NCBI GenBank assembly: GCA_916048095.2 | Contig: OU696594.1 | Span: forward strand, 4,021,781 to 4,085,780 | Origin: Sacculina carcini | Lineage: Eukaryota > Arthropoda > Thecostraca > Sacculinidae | DNA: 64,000 bases | Reading direction: 5' to 3' | Shown here: positions 9,905-18,780 of the stretch, piece after piece | Position numbering within the stretch: the stretch's first letter is position 1 | Layout of the letters: every line of letters begins with the position of its first letter | The notes under the pieces: model-generated | The model's input: only the letters and a program-made list of their open reading frames with translations | Database searches by the model: none | Told to the model about the DNA's origin: nothing | Position numbers and translations under genes: made by a program

Positions 9905-10216
9905 TCAGCGGGTACGACGCGGAGCGGCGCAGCGGGAGCACACGTGCTTATTGATCTGTCGGTCAATCTTCAAAATGTAAATGACGTCTGCAGTTTCTTT
10001 CAGTTTCGTAGAGAATTTAGAGATCGGCAGTCCATGTATCGGGAACGGACACACCGTCCTTGAGTGCTGTAGATAGGCACTGTTTGAACGAGGTGAATTC
10101 TTGCGAGACGATTCAGCGAGAATTTCCAGATTGTTTTGCTGACCGCCAATATATCGATAATTATAGTTGGGAATTTGTGTGGATGGAGATACGCACGACA
10201 TGTGCATGTCCGTCAT
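9905..10216 (-). CDS. Unidentified 103-aa ORF
   Basis: Starts MTDMHMSCVSPSTQIPNYNY and ends RCAAPRRTR. It has no recognisable domain, membrane segment or signal peptide. It is directly followed, 9 bp later and in frame, by the 9,620-9,895 ORF. It may be an exon or viral-derived sequence; coding status is unproven. Confidence 0.25.
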   Translation of the reverse strand: MTDMHMSCVSPSTQIPNYNYRYIGGQQNNLEILAESSRKNSPRSNSAYLQHSRTVCPFPIHGLPISKFSTKLKETADVIYILKIDRQINKHVCSRCAAPRRTR

Positions 10217-10330
10217 CGCCCACGGTTAGGGAGCAACTAGGGGTAAATTGTGATATGTGGTAATATATATTCAACAAATTATATTGCGAAGTTAGCATAC
10301 GAACATTTTTTAGGGTACATTTCGCGACAG

Positions 10331-10789
10331 CTACCAGTTGACCAGTTGTGATAAAGTATGACCACCGAGGACGTATTCCGAAGCATCTTCATCGTCATCC
10401 AAAGATACATTTTCTGAAGTGGCTGCTTCATCTTCAAAGTGTGTTGAAGCGTCTGATTCAAACATATCGGGAGACGTTGGTATCGGGGGCGATGACGGGG
10501 ATGGTTGATTCGCCGGTCGAAGTCTATATGGCACCACACGACAAATGGGTCGTCGTCGTCGTCGACGCGGCCAAAGCGCTAGCAGCCAAGACGGTGGTGG
10601 TGAAAGTGTTTGTGGTGAAAGCGCTGGTAGTGGCTGTGCCGGCGGCGGTGACGTCTGCGTCGATGGTGAGGACACTGGCGGTGGCGGTAACGACGGTGGC
10701 GGCTGCCTCCACCAGCGACATATTTCAGGTGTCGCACTACCATATTCGTGTGACAATGTAAAGGTCCATGCCCTGACAATCCATGACAA
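10331..10789 (-). CDS. Unidentified Pro/Ser-rich ORF with acidic C-terminus
   Basis: This 152-codon frame has a long low-complexity Pro/Ser/Thr region (PPPSLPPPPVSSPS and similar), a short Arg run (RRRRRR) and an acidic end (FESDASTHFEDEAA, SLDDDEDASEY). The DNA is an imperfect trinucleotide-like GGC/GGT array, so other frames are also open. A Pro/Ser linker of the same kind precedes the conserved tail peptide at 10,930-11,060. This suggests that a family of Pro-rich proteins with short conserved ends lies in this region. Confidence 0.3.
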   Translation of the reverse strand: MSWIVRAWTFTLSHEYGSATPEICRWWRQPPPSLPPPPVSSPSTQTSPPPAQPLPALSPQTLSPPPSWLLALWPRRRRRRPICRVVPYRLRPANQPSPSSPPIPTSPDMFESDASTHFEDEAATSENVSLDDDEDASEYVLGGHTLSQLVNW

Positions 10790-10932
10790 CGACTGATGAC
10801 TGAGTGCATGGATATTCCCTCATATAGTTTTATTTTATAGTTTAACACTTTTATCGAAAACGACTCAACTGAAACACTCGTCAGGCATGTTGGTATTTAT
10901 TAGTACACACAAACAAACATTGGTTAAATATC

Positions 10933-11060
10933 TTGAGCGAAAATTGATTCCAATTCGTCCTGTGTTATTTCTGGCAAACGCGGAATTTGTATCTTGAAAT
11001 CAACCAGATCCGCAAACTTTGGATGATTTAGCGGTGACGATGGTGGCGATGATGGTGACG
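10933..11060 (-). pseudogene. Conserved tail peptide FADLVDFKIQIPRLPE, copy 1
   Basis: A minus-strand frame too short for a standard ORF call reads NHPKFADLVDFKIQIPRLPE, then an acidic DELESIFAQDI tail and a stop, preceded by a Ser/Pro linker. It is paralogous to 11,126-11,225. Two diverged copies within 300 bp indicate a duplicated C-terminal domain or gene end. The family is unknown. Confidence 0.45.
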
Positions 11061-11125
11061 GCGGTGGCGACGAAATTTTTATATACTAGTACACAAACAA
11101 ATAAACAAAAACCAACATCCTTAAT

Positions 11126-11225
11126 AATCACCTTCAAAAATAGACTCAAATTCTTCTGGGGCTGGCTCTGGCTCTGTTAAACGCGGAATCTTGATTTTAT
11201 AGTCCACCAAATCCGCAAAATCTGG
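11126..11225 (-). pseudogene. Conserved tail peptide FADLVDYKIKIPRLTE, copy 2
   Basis: Reads HPDFADLVDYKIKIPRLTEP and ends in EEFESIFEGDY followed by a stop. It has the same spacing and the same acidic ending as copy 1, with several conservative substitutions, the pattern expected of once-functional coding sequence. Confidence 0.45.
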
Positions 11226-11390
11226 ATGAATCTGTATCGTAGCTGTCCTTCGGGGCGCTCATTAAAGCGCTGTCGATGTCGTGGCTCGTGTTGATATGTG
11301 TCCACTTTATTGTGTCGTGGACCAGGGGGTAAATCGGGTTGGCAGCTGCAGGCTGAGAGATCTCTAGTTGATCTAGAGATCTCTAGTTCT

Positions 11391-11593
11391 CTAGAGATCT
11401 CTAGTGGCTCCCATGTGACGTTGTATGGTGACCAGTTTTCCCACTCCACCAACAGCTCCAGTATTCCCTGGTTGTGACGGCTTGCGAGAAGGCGTCGTAT
11501 GACTGAAATGTAATGTGTTATGTTGTTGTTGTGTGTTGTCTTGCGACTGGTGCCACTGCCCGTCGATCCTCGACCGCCTCCACGACGACCCAA
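11391..11593 (-). pseudogene. Possible chromodomain-like fragment
   Basis: Within a 138-codon minus-strand frame the segment GILELLVEWENWSPYNVTWE resembles the chromodomain pattern (YLVKW ... NTWEP), followed by PLE. Chromodomains are common at the ends of Ty3/Gypsy integrases. Copy A of the 5-kb unit retains only the upstream part (4,430-4,591). Weak evidence from one motif. Confidence 0.3.
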
Positions 11594-11864
11594 CGGCAGC
11601 GGCGGCTGGTTCTAAATACACACACACACATGCAGTAGTGGTAGTGGCGCTAATCAATCGATTTTTTACAGCCCCTCCCCCACGCCCCCATTGATTCCCC
11701 CACGTTCCCCCTATTGATTTTTCCCACGCCCTTTCTCACCCTATTGATTTTTCCCATGCGCTATTTTCCCACTCTCTTTCCCACGCGCTATTTTCCCACG
11801 TTTTTTTTCGCGATAAACACACACACAGTTTTGTTCAATATATTTGGTGCACTATTTAATTTTT

Positions 11865-12290
11865 TTTATAGAACGGTTCACCATGGGCCACAACATTCAT
11901 AATTAAATTGTCGGGAGACATTTGAAATTCGATGCGGTCGATGTGGTAGCTGAGCGTAATTTGCTTGGACCAGCCCATGGTGTTGCTTGTTTCGTCGGGC
12001 GGCTGAAACACTTGAGTTTCGTTGCGCATGTTAGCGCAACGTAGTCCATAGTCATATCCACGTTTTCAAATAGAGTATCCAACAGCACGCATTGCTCGAC
12101 TCATTACGGTATCCAAAACAATTTGTAGCCGACTGTTCTTTTTTAATATTTTCACTCGAACCGGGCTAATGTTCCAATACGGGTCAAAGTACTGTGTAAA
12201 GGACATCGGCTTGTGGAGTTTTTTGGCCAGTTTTCTTGATACGCCGTTGGCCACCGGTTCTTTAGTCTCCGCAGAGTATCCAAACCCGTT
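11865..12290 (-). pseudogene. Paralogue of the FYKKIK-tail protein, frameshifted
   Basis: The minus strand reads KPMSFTQYFDPYWNISPVRV, then a basic segment and LDTVMSRAMRAVGYS. A frame change near 12,065 follows, then a frame with MRNETQVFQPPDETSNTMGW and FQMSPDNLIMNVVAHGEPFY, ending at a stop near 11,865. The last part is homologous to 4,863-5,135 and the first to 4,290-4,400. This is the longest version of this unidentified protein in the window, about 140 codons, and shows that both fragments belong to one original protein. Confidence 0.45.
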
Positions 12291-12553
12291 GTTCTAGTTA
12301 CTTGCCGCATATTGTAGGATAATTTGTGACAAAACTCACACCCTGCTGCTTCAGCGGCAGAATCCTCTCGGTCGTTTCCACTTGATCCGGTTGAGGCATG
12401 CTGACACATGCCATGTTGAAACGTCAGACTTGAGACATGAGGCATTTGTCTGTAGCGGTATGTCTCCCGTCATAGACTCCACTCGGTATTTGTATTGTAG
12501 TTGAATGTTGGCATAATGTGAAGCCTAGTTCTCCAGTGAATTTCTCAGTCTTT

Positions 12554-13000
12554 TTAACGGGTCAATTCCTGTGTCAATTGCTGCCAGACAATCTCCGGGT
12601 GCGCCTCCGGATTGCCTGCACATAGTGAAAATAACAACCTTTGGCAGCAATTCCGGGGAATACGACACAAGGATATCATGAGACTGCCTTCAAAGTCGCT
12701 CATGGACACAGATGGTCGGAAGTTTGGACATAGCTCCACCATTTTCCGCCAGACGGCCTCGTACATGCCCTGTGTGTGCTCTGGCATCAACACATAGACA
12801 ACGGACAAAAAACCCTGGGCGCCGTTATTGTCGTACTTTACATGGACAGTGAAAATCTGGCGGAACATTCTTTGACACGTAGAATGTGCCGCCAACAAAA
12901 ATTTGACAATTTTCCAGCAAAAGATGGGCCATGATGTTGGGGAAAAAGATTAAACTGGCGGACCCCTGATACTCGGCATATCCTCAAAAAAAGGATCCCC
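12554..13000 (-). pseudogene. MULE transposase relic
   Basis: The frame contains IFTVHVKYDNN, VVYVLMPEHTQGMYEAVW and SVSMSDFEGSLM. This is the arrangement of a Mutator-like (MULE/FLYWCH-associated) transposase core, in which the DFE Asp is one of the catalytic acidic residues. A frame change near 12,660 leads to KGCYFHYVQAIRR, the conserved GCxFHxxQA motif that follows in this family. The N-terminal zinc finger is not seen, and the upstream frame (12,838-13,095) is degraded. Non-autonomous today. Confidence 0.75.
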
Positions 13001-13099
13001 TCATCCGTTTCTGCGAAACGTGGGTGCTGTGCGATCATGAACGCTAGCCCTGATGGTGTTAGGGATGCGTAAAGACGAGCTGCTACGCAGCGCACTCAT

Positions 13100-13210
13100 G
13101 CTTCTCCGCATGTTATTATTATTATTATTATTATTAATTATAGGCAAATCCAGTAGCATGGGAAGAGTGCAAGCACTATTACCACCCTAAGGTGGCCCCA
13201 TGTACCGGAA
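13100..13210 (-). mobile_element. 3' end of a retroposon with (TAA)n tail
   Basis: On the minus strand the sequence ends CTACTGGATTTGCCTATAAT and continues into a (TAA)n run (13,111-13,136 as ATT on plus). The same end, in the opposite orientation, occurs at 58,685-58,790. A shared 3' end with a simple-repeat tail indicates a LINE or SINE family. Confidence 0.6.
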
Positions 13211-13369
13211 GCGCCCAAAAGATTCAGAGGCAAAGAGAGTTCGAAGAGAAAAAAGTCTAGAAAGAGAGTTGGAAAGAAAATAATAAATAAATAACAATAA
13301 ATAAGAAACCATCATCCGATAACAATCCATAATGTCACTCCGCCCACGTTCCTCAATAAATAATAACAA

Positions 13370-13625
13370 TCAACAATAAATATGTGATTCAGTAAATAAC
13401 AGCCATCAATAAATAAGAATAAATATTAATAAATAAGTAATAAATAACAATCAAGAACAATACATATGATTCAATAAGAAACATCCAACAATATATATAA
13501 ATATGATTCAATAAGTAACAACAACACAAATAAATATGATTCAATAAACAATAACACCAATAAATATGATTCAATAAACAACAACAATAAATATGATTCA
13601 ATATACAGCAACAACAATAAATGCT
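13370..13625. repeat. AT-rich minisatellite (AATAAATATGATTCAATAAA)
   Basis: Irregular tandem copies of a roughly 27-60 bp unit containing AATAAATATGATTCAATAA plus CAACAACA. The flank at 13,240-13,370 is a related AATAAATA-rich tract. No coding potential. Confidence 0.8.
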
Positions 13626-13839
13626 TCTACTGTCTACTGCTTCTACTGTCATCGCCGCTCCGACATGTTCTGCCTCACCTGTTGTGCCAACGGCCTCTGT
13701 CGTCGCGGACCTTCACGGGCGTCGTCCTGAGCACGCTTTCCCCGAAAACCGCACTGGTCCCATCATTGGGTCACCTGGCGTCTCTGGTTCAGAATCGTCA
13801 CAATGCACCAGCGACCTTCCAACAGACCACGCTCCGACT

Positions 13840-14325
13840 CCGCAGCAATGGACTCAACTGGAGTATGAGGCACATTATGCGCACAATCCACTTCCACCTT
13901 TGAACTCGTGGCTTCCGGAATCTGGTGACCCCGTCGCCCATCTCCACATTATAAACCTCGTTCAGATAACAGCGCAGACTGAAGAGGGTCATGGTGAGCG
14001 AAGCCGAGACGACAAACGCCAGTGTTAAATAGAATTCCAATTGTCTTTGATGCCGGTAGAAGTGCACGGCCACAAACATATCACTGCCCATGTCCGCCAG
14101 GAAGGTGAAGATGGACAATAAAACGAATATCACATCAATGATAGTGTAGTCTACACAATCCACCTCGTCATTATTATTGCCCGTCGTGTTGTTCGCATCG
14201 TGAGCACTCCGGGTCACGGCACCAGAATCACTGTTTTCAGGAGTACCGATGTTGGCAAGCATGGACTCGATGATCAAATCAACATCCGAATAAACCGACA
14301 CAGGGTTGTCTGGCGAATGCGACAT
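13840..14325 (-). pseudogene. XK-related (XKR) membrane protein, N-terminal part
   Basis: XKR proteins are multi-pass plasma-membrane proteins; some are phospholipid scramblases. From the Met at 14,323-14,325 (MSHSPDNPVSVYSDV) the frame gives an N-terminal tail, then YTIIDVIFVLLSIFTFLADM (first transmembrane segment with the typical ADxGSD turn), VAVHFYRHQRQLEFYLTLAF (second), MTLFSLRCYLNEV, and finally MCLILQLSPLLR, matching the family's QLGPLLR-like element. This is about the first 160 residues of a protein usually 350-450 long. The continuation is not downstream: the matching next segment lies at 16,112-16,404, which on this strand is upstream. Frames further 5' are Helitron sequence, so MSHSP is the likely start. 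Confidence 0.75.
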
Positions 14326-14334
14326 GGTATTTCC

Positions 14335-14705
14335 TGAATAAATCCCAACGTTGGGGAGAATGCACCATATGTTTCTTAACAATATCAGCGAGTACTGGGT
14401 CATTATCGGGATCAGGCTGCCGATATCACAGCATGAATTTGATTAGGATTGATTTGAGTTTTTAGTCATAGCAATATATGACATTGAGGCACGTTTCTGC
14501 CACTCAATTGTGTACATCTTACATCTCCTAAGATTTGTGACTTTTTTATAATGTACATCAGTTTGATCAGCTTCAAACGATATATTCTAGCGATAAGATC
14601 TTGTCTATCACCATGTCTGACCGGGAATCAGCTCACGTTGAATCTCATTACATTTCGGGTTGGAAGTGAATGTGATGAACAAGTCGGGCTTACCAAAGGT
14701 GCGGA
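14335..14705 (-). pseudogene. Helitron Rep-like (Helitron_like_N) domain fragment
   Basis: The minus strand shows, in order, GKPDLFITFTSNPKCNEIQR, LIPGQ, a frame change, DRQDLIARIYRLKLIKLMYI, another frame change, YTIEWQKR, PQCHILL and QPDPDNDPVLADIVKKHMVH. All are recognisable stretches of the Helitron replication-initiator region, in the family's order, but split over three frames. The fragment ends about 10 bp before the XKR start codon on the same strand. It continues the Helitron protein whose earlier part is at 250-692. The upstream flank is the 60-bp minisatellite. Non-functional. Confidence 0.85.
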
Positions 14706-14747
14706 CATTGCGGCATTGTCGTGGTAGTCGCCAGCACTGGCGCGACT

Positions 14748-15085
14748 CGCCGAGGTCGGATACGTCGGCGTGCCGAGTCCAGCAGCCACAGAGCACGAAG
14801 AGGATGCCGCCGATGTCGGATACGGCGGCGTGCCGAGTCCAGCAGCCACAGAGCACGAGGAGGATGCCGCCGAGGTCGGATACGTCGGCGTGCCGGACCC
14901 TCGATCCTCGATCCTATTCTTTTATACGGACCCTCGATCCTTTGCACGTACGTACGCAGTGCACTGCGTGTCAATATGTCAGCCACCTGACTGCCTTGGC
15001 GTCTTCGTTGTGAGCGCCTCCGGTACTATTGTAGGTATTCCTTTGATCATTTACGTTGATCGTTTAGTCGATATCAGATCCTCAG
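14748..15085. repeat. Third partial copy of the 4.0-4.3 kb block, with 60-bp minisatellite
   Basis: 14,748-14,905 holds three 60-bp units (GCCGAGGTCGGATACGTCGG type). 14,905-15,085 continues with the sequence seen at 4,110-4,285, including TATGTCAGCCACCTG and GTTGATCGTTTAGTCGATAT. It is directly fused on its left to the Helitron fragment. Confidence 0.9.
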
Positions 15086-15275
15086 TCCTGTTGATTCAGC
15101 ATGCAGTTGTTTTATTCACTCTTGAGTCTTCAGTGCGAAAGCACGCGTTCTTATCACCGGTGGATCGTTTTGTTTCGGTGTAATATCAGGATTTGACGCG
15201 GAAATTGGTTGTGAAACAGTTGGTATTTGAGTAGTCGCCAGAGTTTGGGCGTAATAATCAGTTACTTACTTGCTT

Positions 15276-15547
15276 GTTTATGAAAATAACAACCTTTGGC
15301 AGCAATTCCGGGGAATACGACGATACGTCGGGGATACGTCGGCGTGCCGGGATACGTCGGGGATGCCGCCTAAGCCACGCCGGTGCCGCTCAATTCACTG
15401 CGACGCAACGAACGCTGCCGGCGCAACGTCTCCTTGCCGGGACTCGCCGAACGCCAACTTGAAGACGCTGTGTGTGAAATACGTAGCAATCTACGTAGCA
15501 CAACGCCCCAGCTCTTTCTGATAATATGATCCGGCTATTGTCTTTCC
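15276..15547. repeat. Direct repeat, left copy (MULE fragment plus GC-rich block)
   Basis: 15,276-15,325 repeats the MULE GCYFHY-coding segment of 12,610-12,660. 15,365-15,547 is repeated at 16,601-16,783 (offset 1,236 bp), starting GCCGCCTAAGCCACGCCGGT. Short GGGATACGTCGG units lie between them. A minus-strand frame (15,390-15,671) runs through the block but has no recognisable domain. Confidence 0.85.
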
Positions 15548-16111
15548 GCTGATGTCGGAGAAAAAGATTAAAGATCTCGGCCCAACGATAGAGCCCGAAG
15601 ATGACCAGCCCACTCTGTGCTGCAATCTCAGATCCGATTACATGTGGTTCGCATGGTCCCAAGTATGACATACTCTGACATGCTAACCGTCTCAGACAGC
15701 TTTCTTTGGCTTGTATCTGGTAGGAGGAGTCTCACCGTTCTGAAGTTCTTCACTATTCTGTGGATTGAGTTTGCAAATCCTAATGGCGTAGCATTTTAAA
15801 ACTCGCTAATGAATCGAGGGAACAAGGGATTGATTCCCCAAATTTATCTGAGAAGGTTATCTTCGTCTGTCCGTCCTGTATTAGCCTCCAAATTCCCTGC
15901 CAATACTGCAATAAGAGCTGAGTCGGTAGGAATGAACCAGTTGATGTCTGATCGGAGATATAGGGCCTTCTTCACCACAGTGTCATCATGGGCCTTATTT
16001 CATGGTTTTACGATCATGTCATGTCAGGGTCATGTCTGAAGTACTTGACCCCAAGTAAGGGGTGAGAGGACCCAGTTTGTGCCCCCGGATGATAGAAAAC
16101 CCCGTGCATTG

Positions 16112-16404
16112 TCACGGAGATTGGGGTGTGCGGAGCGCGTTCCAGTCCGGAGTGTCAATGTCGCCGGAGAGCGGAAACGGAGGCAGCCGTGGGTGTGTCT
16201 CATGTTCGGTGAACACAATACAAAGCTGAAGGACTAGCTGCGGCGCCGACTCCATGACACATTCGTAGAGATGCAGGAGGTTGGCGTCGGCGTTTTCGTA
16301 AGTCATGTGAATGTAGTATTTGGTATGGTCATCTGCGTTTTTGGCCTGCTTGGCTCGCCTTCTTTTGATCCCATATATCCCATATACCTCTCCATTAGAT
16401 CGGC
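16112..16404 (-). pseudogene. XK-related (XKR) membrane protein, middle part
   Basis: The minus strand encodes EVYGIYGIKRRRAKQAKNAD, then YYIHMTYENADANLLHLYEC and VMESAPQLVLQLCIVF. The E-S-A-P-Q-L-V-L-Q-L block is the most conserved XKR signature and follows the LLR element in normal members, so this is the segment expected right after 13,840-14,325. A stop lies upstream of the frame near 16,415, so an exon is plausible. It sits 1.8 kb on the wrong side of the N-terminal piece, so the locus is rearranged or represents two partial copies. Confidence 0.75.
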
Positions 16405-16489
16405 TGGCAGAGCGGACAGTGAAAAATCAATTTTTCATTCTTTTTTATCGGGTCAAGTCCTGTGTTGCTGCCAGACAATCTTCTGGTGC

Positions 16490-16783
16490 GCCTCCGGATT
16501 GCCTGCACATAGTGAAAATAACAACCTTTGGCAGCAATTCCGGGGAATACGACGATACGTCGGCGTGCCTAGTCCAGCAGCCACAGAGCACGAAGAGGAT
16601 GCCGCCTAAGCCACGCCGGTGCCGCTCAATTCACTGCGACGCAACGAACGCTGCCGGCGCAACGTCTCCTTGCCGGGACTCGCCGAACGCCAACTTAAAG
16701 ACGCTGTGTGTGAAATACGTAGCAATCTACGTAGCAACACGCCCCAGCTCTTTCTGATAATATGATCCGGCTATTGTCTTTCC
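16490..16783. repeat. Direct repeat, right copy (MULE fragment plus GC-rich block)
   Basis: 16,490-16,545 repeats the MULE segment of 12,595-12,660. 16,556-16,600 is a partial 60-bp minisatellite unit. 16,601-16,783 repeats 15,365-15,547. Confidence 0.85.
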
Positions 16784-16944
16784 ACTCGTGTCTTGCAGCT
16801 TGTACATTGGTACAGGTCGACGGGTACATATCGCCGATATGATGAACACTTCGCTGGAAAATGTCTGCGTATAGCTTTTACGACGGTAGGCCCCCGGCGT
16901 TGGATATTTCTACTTTTCGAGGTCCCCGGGCTGGTAGTCGTAGG

Positions 16945-17150
16945 CTTACACACACATACTTCACACACTATTACTTCATGTCATAAGTGGGAGGAAGTTG
17001 TTTTTTGTAAACTATCTTTTTATAGTTCAAGTAAAAAAATGAATACGTGCATAATGTTTATTGCAGTACATTACACATTGTTTTTCGGCTTAACAATTTT
17101 GCTTAAGATATAATAAGATGAGATATGGTGACAAATAATATTTCTGAAAG
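16945..17150 (+). repeat. About 190-bp direct repeat, left copy
   Basis: Matches 18,259-18,460, starting near CACATACTTCACACAC and running through GTGGGAGGAAGTTG and CACATTGTTTTTCGGCTTAA. The two copies bracket 17.15-18.26 kb, which contains the small membrane protein ORF. They could be remnants of LTRs or of a tandem duplication; no target duplication was evident. Confidence 0.85.
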
Positions 17151-17364
17151 GCTATACATATACACATATAAACATATATACACATGGCACACATATATAC
17201 ATTCGACGTGGCGAGTCTCGGTTGACTCGGTGGTTGCAACTTCATGGAGCTCTGCACGTGGGTTTTGTAAAGGCTGTCATTTTCGGATGTCCCGCCAACG
17301 TTTGTGCGCTCTCATTCTCCTTTTCTGTTAGCTACTGATATTGTTCGGTATTGTAGCTGCTGAT

Positions 17365-17425
17365 ACACACAAACACACACACACACAAACACACACACAC
17401 AGTGAGAGGAACACACACAAACAAA
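17365..17425. repeat. CA-rich microsatellite
   Basis: (CA)n with interspersed AAACA units. Confidence 0.9.
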
Positions 17426-17512
17426 CAAACAAAAGCGCACACACAATTTATATGTTGCGTGTGGGGTGTCGACGGAGGTGGCCGTCAACATCGGTCAACA
17501 TCCTCCAGGTTA

Positions 17513-17926
17513 TTATTGACATCCTCCAGAAGTTGCGGACCCAGCTGTAGGTGGCGTTGGCCGTGTCCACGATCGCTTCCGGCCTGCTCCTCGGAGACTG
17601 ATGTTGGTCATGTTTATTGGACCGGTTATGTTGACGGGACCGGTGATCATGATGTTGGATGGACGTAGGTTAGTGGAGTCCGCTAGGTTCCTTGTTTGTG
17701 CCCAGCACTTCCAGATCTTCCACAAAACGGCCCCTAGGACGGTCGTGAGGGCGCCACCGCTGGCGGCGACGCCGATGTAAATGTAAGCATTTACTTTGTT
17801 TACGACCGACTCGGGACAATTGCACGTTGGGCACGTGTTGTTGGGCAGGTGTTGTCCTGCCACCAAACTCGTGTGGAGTAGCAGCATACAAAGCAGCATC
17901 AGCACAGCCTTTCTCGCCGAATCCAT
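17513..17926 (-). CDS. Putative small single-pass membrane protein (137 aa), unknown family
   Basis: The N-terminus MDSARKAVLMLLCMLLLHTS followed by LVAGQ looks like a cleavable signal peptide. Next is a short Cys-rich, N-glycosylatable ectodomain (NNTCPTCNCPESVVNKV) and a transmembrane segment (AYIYIGVAASGGALTTVLGA, then VLWKIW). A basic, Pro/Gly-rich tail follows, with a short internal repeat (ITGPVNITGPINMTNI). The frame is intact and uninterrupted. I do not recognise the family. The layout suits a type I membrane protein or a small viral or retrotransposon glycoprotein. It lies between two 190-bp direct repeats, so it may ride on a mobile element. Intron structure is unknown. Confidence 0.4.
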   Translation of the reverse strand: MDSARKAVLMLLCMLLLHTSLVAGQHLPNNTCPTCNCPESVVNKVNAYIYIGVAASGGALTTVLGAVLWKIWKCWAQTRNLADSTNLRPSNIMITGPVNITGPINMTNISLRGAGRKRSWTRPTPPTAGSATSGGCQ

Positions 17927-18258
17927 ACCTTAACGATTGCGATCGGTGAAACTTGAATTCTCAATTCACAAATAGCTGGAATATGTTCAATGTGTTTTGT
18001 GTACCGGGCTGTGGAGCTGAAAAGAATCGGGCTGACAAAGCGATGCAACAAAAAATACGAAAATTCGATATTAGAAAATATATTGCAATAAAGTCCCAAT
18101 TTGAGGCGAATTAATGTCTATAACTGAGACAAGAGATAATATTGCAAGGACACTGGTGATATCATACATAACTTGAATAATGAAGGAAGAACAGTACGGC
18201 GAAGTTGCGATGACGTAACGCTACTGCATAACAATACACGATCCCACTGAATCAAACA

Positions 18259-18460
18259 CACACATACTTCACACACTTACTTCATGTCATTAGTGGGAGG
18301 AAGTTGTTTTTTTGTAAACTATCTTTTTATAATTCAAGTAAAAAAATGAGTATGTGCATAATGTTTATTGCAGTACATTACACATTGTTTTTCGGCTTAA
18401 CAAATTTGCTTAAGATATAATAAGATAAGATATGGTGACAAAGAATATTTCTGGAAGACT
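18259..18460 (+). repeat. About 190-bp direct repeat, right copy
   Basis: Partner of 16,945-17,150. Confidence 0.85.
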
Positions 18461-18629
18461 ATACATATAAACATATAATCATTAACATATAAACATAAAC
18501 ACACATACATATATATATATACACATATATTCGCATGCAGATTTTTACACTTTCATGTAGACATTTACATACATTCGCATGCCCACACATTCACACTGTG
18601 TGTGTATGTGGGTGTGTGTCAGAGTATGA

Positions 18630-18780
18630 AGTACGGTACAGTTGGTTTTTCGCGATTCGTACCAACGAAAAAATTTCGTGCCGTACTTTCGTACCGTACC
18701 TCATTTTTGCAATCGTACCGTACTAGTACGAAAAACTTTCGTACCGTAATTTCGTACCTTTTTCGTACCTTCAGTAATCG
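18630..18780. repeat. Cluster of TTCGTACC/GTACGGTAC words
   Basis: About 150 bp packed with short words TTCGTACC, CCGTAC and their complements, in mixed spacing and orientation. There is no regular period. See findings. Confidence 0.75.

Noticed and set aside
10524-10848. Long Ala/Val/Thr- or His-rich ORFs on both strands
   Set aside because: Low-complexity trinucleotide-like DNA keeps several frames open; only the Pro/Ser frame with its acidic tail was kept, at low confidence.
13798-14403. Full 201-codon ORF taken as one protein starting MTQYSLILL
   Set aside because: The first 26 codons lie over Helitron coding sequence in another frame; the XKR protein most likely starts at the Met at 14,323-14,325.
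15390-15671. 93-codon minus-strand ORF as a further XKR exon
   Set aside because: It contains a hydrophobic segment (SGLVIFGLYRWAEIFNL), but half of it is the repeated block shared with 16.6-16.8 kb and no XKR motif follows.
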